A DNA stretch of 10,118 bases from Desulfobacteraceae bacterium. GTDB taxonomy: Bacteria; Desulfobacterota; Desulfobacteria; Desulfobacterales; SURF-15. Position numbers and translations under genes: made by a program. The notes under the pieces were generated by a model. It did no database searches, was not told the DNA's origin, and saw only the letters and a list, made by a program, of their open reading frames with translations. Positions 6,012 through 10,118 of the stretch are shown in pieces; the stretch's first letter is position 1; each line of letters begins with the position of its first letter. Location: the NCBI GenBank assembly GCA_003599475.1, contig QZKK01000036.1, positions 1-10,118 of the forward strand, in the 5' to 3' direction.

Positions 6012-6256
6012 GGTTCCCTGGGCGGATTTCCCTGGGCAGATTACACTGGGATGGCGTTCGGATTCTCAATAAAGGATTTATCGACAATCAGGGGTGGAGC
6101 CGGGTTTCGAGAGCCAAGAAGCTCGATCGGGGCGTAATCGAGATGCCCGGCGGTCATGCCGGTTTACGTCCCGGCACGCCGAGTTCGCTCGAGAGTTTCT
6201 GCAGGCACTCTCAGGCCCAGGGCACGGCCCGAAGGGGAGATGGGGAACGCTTTTTG
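6012..6256. other. Spacer without a gene downstream of the thioredoxin-like gene
   Basis: No gene is supported between the transposase relic and the stop codon of the TlpA-like gene. A 60-residue minus-strand frame (6078-6260) is rich in Arg, Pro, Ser and Cys, as chance frames in GC-rich DNA are. The plus strand has CCGGC/GCCGG arms around GGTCAT near 6148-6163, without a T-tract, and a short direct repeat TTCCCTGGGC (6014-6023 and 6028-6037). No convincing terminator for the five-gene operon is visible. Confidence 0.5.
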
Positions 6257-6847
6257 TCATCGGGACGGAATGACGGAAAGGTGTCTGAAAAAGTCTTCGT
6301 ACTCTTTATCCGCCCAGCTTCGAGGCCCGATCACCTTGCCGATGATCGCGCCGTTTTTATCCAATATCAGGGTCGTTGGGATCTGGGCGATTGCAAACGC
6401 CTTGCCGGCTTCGCCTCCGGGATCGACCAGGGAGGTAAACGTCAGCCTCTCTTTTTTGAAGAAGCCCTCGACCTCTTTTGCCGATTCTTTCAAGCCGATT
6501 GCAACCATCACAAAATCTTCGGCCGGCAGCTTCCGGTGAAGCTTTTCCATTTCCGGCATCTCCCGCGTGCAAAACGGGCACCAGGTGGTCCAGAAATTGA
6601 GAAAAACGACTCTCCCCTTGAAATCGGACAACTTTACCGTTTTCCCATGCAGGTCCGAAAGAGCGATATCTTCTGGAACCGGTGCGCCCGGAACCTTCAG
6701 GATTCCCAAATCCTCAAAAAGAGGATCGGCTTCACCGCTTTTTTCGGGAAAAACTACGGGCGACCGGTTCAGAAAGACAAAAACAGCCGTTACCGCCATA
6801 ACGATCAGGACCAGACCGAAAGCAATGAAAGATTTGCGAATTCTCAC
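6257..6847 (-). CDS. TlpA/ResA-type membrane-anchored thiol-disulfide oxidoreductase
   Basis: The 196-residue protein has one N-terminal membrane anchor (residues 6-26) with a basic front (MRIRK), which places the thioredoxin domain outside the inner membrane. The domain carries FWTTWCPFCTREMPEM with the redox pair Cys90 and Cys93, and the cis-proline loop QIPTT (Pro157). The insertion between strand and helix typical of TlpA/ResA/CcmG is present (KESAKEVEGFFKKERLTF). The start is GTG at 6847, with AGGA six bases upstream. It is the last gene of a five-gene operon, 29 bp after the cysteine-rich CcmH-like gene. In this context it most likely keeps cysteines of its operon partners reduced or exchanges disulfides with them. 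In the comparable Campylobacter iron locus thioredoxin-like genes also follow the ABC genes. Role in haem or cytochrome maturation is an alternative. Confidence 0.88.
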   Translation of the reverse strand: MRIRKSFIAFGLVLIVMAVTAVFVFLNRSPVVFPEKSGEADPLFEDLGILKVPGAPVPEDIALSDLHGKTVKLSDFKGRVVFLNFWTTWCPFCTREMPEMEKLHRKLPAEDFVMVAIGLKESAKEVEGFFKKERLTFTSLVDPGGEAGKAFAIAQIPTTLILDKNGAIIGKVIGPRSWADKEYEDFFRHLSVIPSR

Positions 6848-6876
6848 TCCGAGTCCTACTCTGAAGCTTTCTGCTC

Positions 6877-7296
6877 TTAAGATTCCTTATGCCCGTATTT
6901 TCTGTCTACAGCCTCGATGATCTGATCGATGGTAAGCCCTTTGGACAACTGGCTTTGGATGAAGGCCTTTTCTTCCACGGCTCCCCGCGGCATATCACAG
7001 GTGCATTCCTCCAGGGGGAGCTCTCCGCATCCTCCACAGGCGCATCTAAATTTTGACGCCACCAGCTTCAGTCTGGCATCGCCTTGTATGCCGTCAGGTG
7101 CCGAAGGCTGACCTGCGATAGCCGGTTTGGCCGGTTTGCCGGGTCGATCCGGCGATTGAGACAGGACAAGATTTGCAATCAGGCCAAACGAGACGACGAG
7201 CGCAATCATGGAGACGATACCCCACATGCGCGTACCCGAACGATTTGCATCCTGTTTTTTTGCCGCTGGTTGAACTCTATTGTTTTTTTTAGCCAT
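6877..7296 (-). CDS. Small membrane-anchored cysteine-rich CcmH-like protein
   Basis: The 139-residue protein starts with a basic, disordered segment (1-22), followed by a membrane helix (24-45) and a Pro-rich linker (48-70). The C-terminal domain opens with FRCACGGCGEL and LEECTCDMPRG, giving Cys85, 87, 90, 98 and 100. It ends in helices SQLSKGLTIDQIIEAVDRKYG. The plan of a cysteine cluster followed by a helical region with L-x-x-G...I-I-x-x-V-x-x-x-YG resembles CcmH/NrfF, which handle haem-binding CXXCH thiols, but the single CcmH CXXC is replaced by CXCXXC and CXC, which could bind metal or an iron-sulfur centre. I recognise the architecture, not a named family. The ATG at 7296 has AAGGAG about 12 bases upstream, a long spacing. 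It sits between the ABC ATPase (53 bp) and the TlpA-like gene (29 bp) on the same strand, so the two proteins probably work together in the periplasm. Confidence 0.75.
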   Translation of the reverse strand: MAKKNNRVQPAAKKQDANRSGTRMWGIVSMIALVVSFGLIANLVLSQSPDRPGKPAKPAIAGQPSAPDGIQGDARLKLVASKFRCACGGCGELPLEECTCDMPRGAVEEKAFIQSQLSKGLTIDQIIEAVDRKYGHKES

Positions 7297-7349
7297 AGAT
7301 TCCGTTTGCTCCTTTTACTTTTTGCCTGAAACGTGAAAAGTGGTGCCGG

Positions 7350-8024
7350 TCAGTTCGGCTCATAGAGTCGTCCGTCCGTGATATGCAGGATCCGCCTGGC
7401 ATATCGGGAACACTCGTGGCTATGGGTGACCATGATGATTGTGGTTCCCTGGTCGTTTAGTTTTTCGAGCAACCCCATGATTTCTGCCGATGTTTTGGTA
7501 TCGAGATTTCCGGTCGGCTCATCGGCGAGAAGAATCGGCGGGTCGTTTACGATGGCGCGGGCGATGGCGACTCTCTCCTTTTCACCGCCGGAAATCTCTC
7601 CCGGCAAACGGTTCCGCTTTTCGGCAAGGTTCACCCAGGACAGGGCATCCTGGGCCTTCTGGCGCTTCTCCCTCCGGCTCAATGAGGCCGTGGTCAACGG
7701 GAGTGCGACATTTTCTAAAACCGTCAGGTAAGGAATCAGGTGGAAGCTTTGGAAAACGAACCCTAAAAACTCCCTCCGAAAATCGGTGCGCTGTTCCTTT
7801 CCCAGGCTATAGATATCGATCCCTTCGACATCGAGTGTGCCCGAGCTCGGTGCGTTCATGGCACCGATGATCGAAAGCAGGGTCGACTTTCCGGCACCGG
7901 ATTCCCCCATGAGACCGACGAATTCGCCGGAATGAATCCGGAAGCTGACCTCCCGGATGGCATATACCGCGGAGTCTCCGCTCCCGAACTTTTTGGTTAG
8001 ACTGTTTCCAAGGATGGTGCTCAT
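7350..8024 (-). CDS. ABC transporter ATP-binding protein (LolD/MacB type)
   Basis: The 224-residue cytoplasmic ATPase is complete: Walker A GESGAGKST (40-48), Q-loop FQSFHLIP (91-98), signature SGGEKERVAIARA (145-157), Walker B ILLADEP (164-170, catalytic Glu169) and H-loop His201 in MVTHSH. Closest family type is LolD/MacB/FtsE, which powers FtsX-like mechanotransmission permeases instead of classical substrate channels. SGGEKER replaces the commoner SGGQQQR of that group. The ATG at 8024 has GGAGG four bases upstream. It follows the permease by 11 bp and is surely its partner. Substrate cannot be deduced from the ATPase; the operon suggests iron or metal handling. Confidence 0.93.
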   Translation of the reverse strand: MSTILGNSLTKKFGSGDSAVYAIREVSFRIHSGEFVGLMGESGAGKSTLLSIIGAMNAPSSGTLDVEGIDIYSLGKEQRTDFRREFLGFVFQSFHLIPYLTVLENVALPLTTASLSRREKRQKAQDALSWVNLAEKRNRLPGEISGGEKERVAIARAIVNDPPILLADEPTGNLDTKTSAEIMGLLEKLNDQGTTIIMVTHSHECSRYARRILHITDGRLYEPN

Positions 8025-8035
8025 GAGACCTCCAT

Positions 8036-9193
8036 TCAGAGCGCTCGCAGCGCATCGTTCGGATCGAGCCTTGCGGCCATGATTGCAGGATATGTGCTCG
8101 AAGCGACACCGATTAGAATCGCCAGAACAAATGCTCCGGCTGCAAGCCCGGCATCGAGCGGAACCTGTATCGGGTGACCCTCATGGAAGAAGTGCGCTGC
8201 AATCACGGTGGCCTGAAATCCGAGCATGTAGCCGATGATTCCGGCAAACCCCGAGACGATCGATGCCTCGAGCAGTACGATTTTTACGATGTGGCTTCTT
8301 CTGAATCCGACGGCCCTGAAGATGCCGATTTCCTGGGTGCGCTCCCGTACGCTGCCCATCATCGTGACCAGCACCACGAGGCTTCCGATCAAGAGCACGA
8401 CACCGGAGATGCCGATGGAAAATTTTCTGAATTGATGCAGCGTTTCCATCCGGCCCTTTACCACCTGTTGAATCGCCATTACGTTTGCACCCGGAAGCGC
8501 ACCGGAGATCTGTTTGACCATCTCTTCGATCGGGCAGTCCTTGCAAAGTGCCGCCACCTCGGCCATGGAAATATGGCCTTCCTTGCCCAGAATCGATTGG
8601 GCCGTTTGCAGGCGGGTGAAAACGAGTTGGTCGTCCTGGGAGCCTGTGGGTCGGAGGACGCCTGTCACCTTCAACTGTCGGTTGCCGGCTGAAACCAATC
8701 CTCCCGGAACGAGGTTCAGCAGCCTGGCCGCCTCCGCACCCGGCAGGATGCCTTCGTCATCCGGAAGCGTCCCTTCGACCTGCCACCAGGGCTTCAGTAT
8801 CCTCGAAGCCTCAAGATCGACCCCGGCCATAAGGACTCTCCTGCTGTTCACTTCCAAAACCCCCAGCACAACGGGTCCCAGCGCTGCGACATTTGCGGCG
8901 TTCTTAATGGTATGCACGCGCTCCAGATCCGACTCCCGGATCGATTTCATTTCGAAGGATACCCCGCCCAGAGAGATCCCGCCGTATGTGAGGGAGAGAT
9001 TTTCCGTCTTCGGAACGATCAGGATGTTGGCCCCGTATTTCTCCAGTTTGTGGTTGATATCTCCGGTCATCGCTTCGACGAAGCTGATGACGGCAACAAT
9101 CGTCGCCACGCCGATGATCAGACCGGCGAGCACAAAGGCGGCCTTGGCCTTGCGGCGAAGAAGATTTCGGTATGCAATTTCCTTTAATGTCAT
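8036..9193 (-). CDS. FtsX/MacB-type ABC transporter permease
   Basis: The 385-residue inner-membrane permease has one N-terminal helix (about 18-40), a large extracytoplasmic MacB-like domain (about 45-250) and three C-terminal helices. The FtsX hallmarks are seen: VRERTQEIGIFRAVGFRRSH in the coupling region and YPAIMAARLDPNDALRAL at the end. The periplasmic domain includes LCKDCPIEE with Cys217 and Cys220, unusual for LolC/MacB proteins and a possible redox or metal site. I take the ATG at 9193, two bases after the DUF2318 stop, with AAAGG upstream; TTG at 9199 would overlap that stop. Related iron loci (Campylobacter Cj1661/Cj1662) have two such permeases, here only one is present, so it probably works as a homodimer with the adjacent ATPase. 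Confidence 0.9.
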   Translation of the reverse strand: MTLKEIAYRNLLRRKAKAAFVLAGLIIGVATIVAVISFVEAMTGDINHKLEKYGANILIVPKTENLSLTYGGISLGGVSFEMKSIRESDLERVHTIKNAANVAALGPVVLGVLEVNSRRVLMAGVDLEASRILKPWWQVEGTLPDDEGILPGAEAARLLNLVPGGLVSAGNRQLKVTGVLRPTGSQDDQLVFTRLQTAQSILGKEGHISMAEVAALCKDCPIEEMVKQISGALPGANVMAIQQVVKGRMETLHQFRKFSIGISGVVLLIGSLVVLVTMMGSVRERTQEIGIFRAVGFRRSHIVKIVLLEASIVSGFAGIIGYMLGFQATVIAAHFFHEGHPIQVPLDAGLAAGAFVLAILIGVASSTYPAIMAARLDPNDALRAL

Positions 9194-9195
9194 GG

Positions 9196-9786
9196 TCAAA
9201 CCTTTCCGGGAATATCAAAATACTTCTTCCCTTCGAGAATATCCTTCACCTCGATGATCAGCCGGTCGCCCTGGATGGATCTATCGAGAGGCGCAGGGTT
9301 GCAGCCGCCCTTTACCTCGTTGACCAGGACGGAGGCAAACTGCTGTCCACAGTTTTTGCAGACCATCACATCGTCTGCCTGAACGTACCCCTTTCCGGCA
9401 CGCCAGCAGACGTCACAGGCGTCGAATGCCGCCCGGAGGACGCCGTCGGAGCTGCGGATGATAAAATACCGGATCGTCGAGTCGCCGGCGCGATATTCAT
9501 AGTAACGGGCTTTTCCGTCTCCGAACAGGTTGACAGATAAGGTGATTTGGGAACCGGTCGGGTTCGATGCGAGCGGTGCTGCAGCCGTGGGTTCTTCTGT
9601 TTTCAACTGCATCCACGCATATACCGCGCATACGCTGATCAGGAGCGCGATCGCAGCCAGCGCATACCGGGGGGGGCGATTCTTCCTCTGTGTGCCGAAG
9701 ACGGCTTCCATTTTGGCTTTCCGCTTATCGACATCGGCTCCGGCGGGGATATTTCTCGGGTTCGATCTTTTGCTGTTTTCAGACAT
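9196..9786 (-). CDS. Membrane-anchored DUF2318 (Fe-S-membrane-protein-like) protein
   Basis: The 196-residue protein has a charged cytoplasmic head (1-40), one membrane helix (40-58) and an extracytoplasmic domain. The domain has the DUF2318 pattern: FFI-type strand (IRYFIIRSSDG), AAFDACDVCWRAGKGYVQ (Cys124, Cys127), MVCKNCGQQF (Cys143, Cys146) and GGCNPAPL (Cys162). The two CXXC pairs plus the GGCNP cysteine are the presumed metal or haem-iron-binding site. Larger DUF2318 proteins carry extra membrane helices; this is the short form. The ATG at 9786 has AAGGAG six bases upstream; the longer in-frame start at 9816 lies in repeat sequence. DUF2318 genes accompany P19/Ftr1 iron importers and FtsX-type ABC genes, as in the Campylobacter Cj1660 locus. 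First gene of the operon. Confidence 0.85.
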   Translation of the reverse strand: MSENSKRSNPRNIPAGADVDKRKAKMEAVFGTQRKNRPPRYALAAIALLISVCAVYAWMQLKTEEPTAAAPLASNPTGSQITLSVNLFGDGKARYYEYRAGDSTIRYFIIRSSDGVLRAAFDACDVCWRAGKGYVQADDVMVCKNCGQQFASVLVNEVKGGCNPAPLDRSIQGDRLIIEVKDILEGKKYFDIPGKV

Positions 9787-9809
9787 GGGGGTCTCCTTTT
9801 TTAGAAATA

Positions 9810-9830
9810 GATTCATGATTCAGGATTCAA
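9810..9830. repeat. Heptanucleotide tandem repeat, three units
   Basis: Three 7-bp units GATTCAN (gattcat, gattcag, gattcaa) lie directly upstream of the DUF2318 ribosome binding site. Period and flavour match the heptamer arrays near the left end, though the unit differs. Confidence 0.6.
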
Positions 9831-9859
9831 AAATTCAAATAGAGTACAAAGAAGTTAAA

Positions 9860-9928
9860 CCACGAAATCACGCCTGCTGCAGGACGAAATACACGAAAGA
9901 AAAGACGTTCGGCACGAAATCAATGAAA
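9860..9928. repeat. CACGAAAT-type dispersed repeat block
   Basis: The 10-mer CACGAAATCA occurs exactly at 9861-9870 and 9913-9922, with a related GACGAAATACACGAAAG at 9883-9899 between them. It belongs to the widespread bacterial intergenic sequence of the form AACCACGAAATACACGAAA. A small palindrome CCTGC-T-GCAGG sits at 9873-9883. No coding role is visible. Confidence 0.6.
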
Positions 9929-9940
9929 AAGTTGGCCTTT

Positions 9941-9970
9941 GTTCTCTGCGCCTCCGCTTCCCTGCGAGAG
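9941..9970. repeat. TCTCTGCG...CTGCGAGAG-type dispersed repeat
   Basis: The segment begins GTTCTCTGCGCCTCCGCTTC and ends CCTGCGAGAG. It matches the common intergenic motif of the form CTCTGCGTCTCTGCGTGAGA known from many bacterial genomes, recognised from memory. It lies next to two other dispersed repeat types. Confidence 0.55.
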
Positions 9971-10118
9971 CTATTCGAATTTCCTATGCGATAGGTTTAA
10001 ATAACAAACGAATTTTCGCAGATGAACACGGATGATCGATCTGGAGCCGGAACGGCCGGTGGTATTCGAATCAACGCAGAATCGTGAGATGGAGGAGGTA
10101 GAGCGGACTTGTTCGATG
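9971..10118. other. Right-end spacer without a supported gene
   Basis: It holds a small perfect palindrome CCTAT-GCG-ATAGG (9983-9995), an AT-rich stretch (9996-10015) and the dispersed repeat at 10016-10034. A minus-strand frame of about 48 codons enters from the right edge and stops at about 9973, but it runs through repeat sequence and has no recognisable protein motif. The promoter of the five-gene operon should lie somewhere between 9787 and 10118 or beyond; I find no convincing box pair and no clear Fur-like site. Confidence 0.45.
10016..10034. repeat. GCAGATGAACACGGATG-type dispersed repeat
   Basis: TCGCAGATGAACACGGATG matches the frequently seen intergenic motif of the form CGCAGATGAACGCAGATGAACACGGATG. 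It is the third repeat type in this 300-bp region. Recognition is by memory of the motif. Confidence 0.5.

Noticed and set aside
5852..6880. A 342-codon open frame on the plus strand
   Set aside because: It covers the TlpA-like gene in antisense and the transposase relic and spacer, with no domain signature or ribosome binding site.
9787..9816. Ten-residue N-terminal extension of the DUF2318 protein from 9816
   Set aside because: That start lies in the heptamer repeat and the extension runs through the ribosome binding site of the better start at 9786.
9973..10118. Partial minus-strand gene entering from the right edge
   Set aside because: The open frame of about 48 codons is built partly from dispersed repeat sequence and shows no protein family motif.

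Overview
This window looks like a 10.1 kb contig from a Gram-negative anaerobe or facultative anaerobe, most likely of the Desulfobacterota (former Deltaproteobacteria) type. That placement is inferred from the gene families, the moderately high GC and the style of the intergenic repeats; no rRNA or marker gene fixes it. Every supported gene lies on the minus strand, so transcription runs from right to left. The first 15 bases are Illumina adapter, so base 1 is an assembly end and genomic sequence starts at about 16.

Layout, left to right. 16-386: the N-terminal part of a sugar-phosphate isomerase/epimerase-like TIM-barrel protein, cut by the contig end. 387-534: a repeat-rich spacer with a 7-bp tandem array, a widespread GTAGGGTGGG-type repeat and a second 7-bp-periodic array that runs into the end of the next gene. 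535-1698: inositol-3-phosphate synthase. 1699-1995: a spacer with no gene and a hairpin behind vapC. 1996-2597: a VapBC toxin-antitoxin pair with a clear promoter and overlapping inverted repeats. 2723-4282: FAD-dependent glycerol-3-phosphate dehydrogenase. 4348-4734: a small DUF488 protein. 4992-5819: a six-TM voltage-gated-type cation channel with a non-canonical selectivity filter. 5927-6011: the frameshifted start of a Y1 (IS200/REP-type) transposase. 6257-9786: a compact five-gene operon. 9787-10118: a gene-free region built from several families of dispersed repeats.

The operon at 9786-6257 is the most coherent system. In transcription order it encodes a membrane-anchored DUF2318 protein with five cysteines in its metal-binding region, an FtsX/MacB-type permease, its LolD/MacB-type ATPase, a small membrane-anchored CcmH-like cysteine-rich protein, and a TlpA/ResA-type thiol-disulfide oxidoreductase. 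The gene set resembles the accessory genes of the Campylobacter p19/Ftr1 iron-uptake locus (DUF2318, FtsX permeases, ATPase, thioredoxin-like proteins). Here there is one permease instead of two, no P19 or Ftr1 gene in the window, and an added CcmH-like protein. Each of the four membrane or extracytoplasmic proteins carries a cysteine pair or cluster, which suggests a thiol/metal relay coupled to an ABC ATPase. That function is inferred.

The other genes are largely independent units: inositol phosphate synthesis with a TIM-barrel partner, a stability or stress toxin-antitoxin module, glycerol-3-phosphate oxidation, and ion transport.
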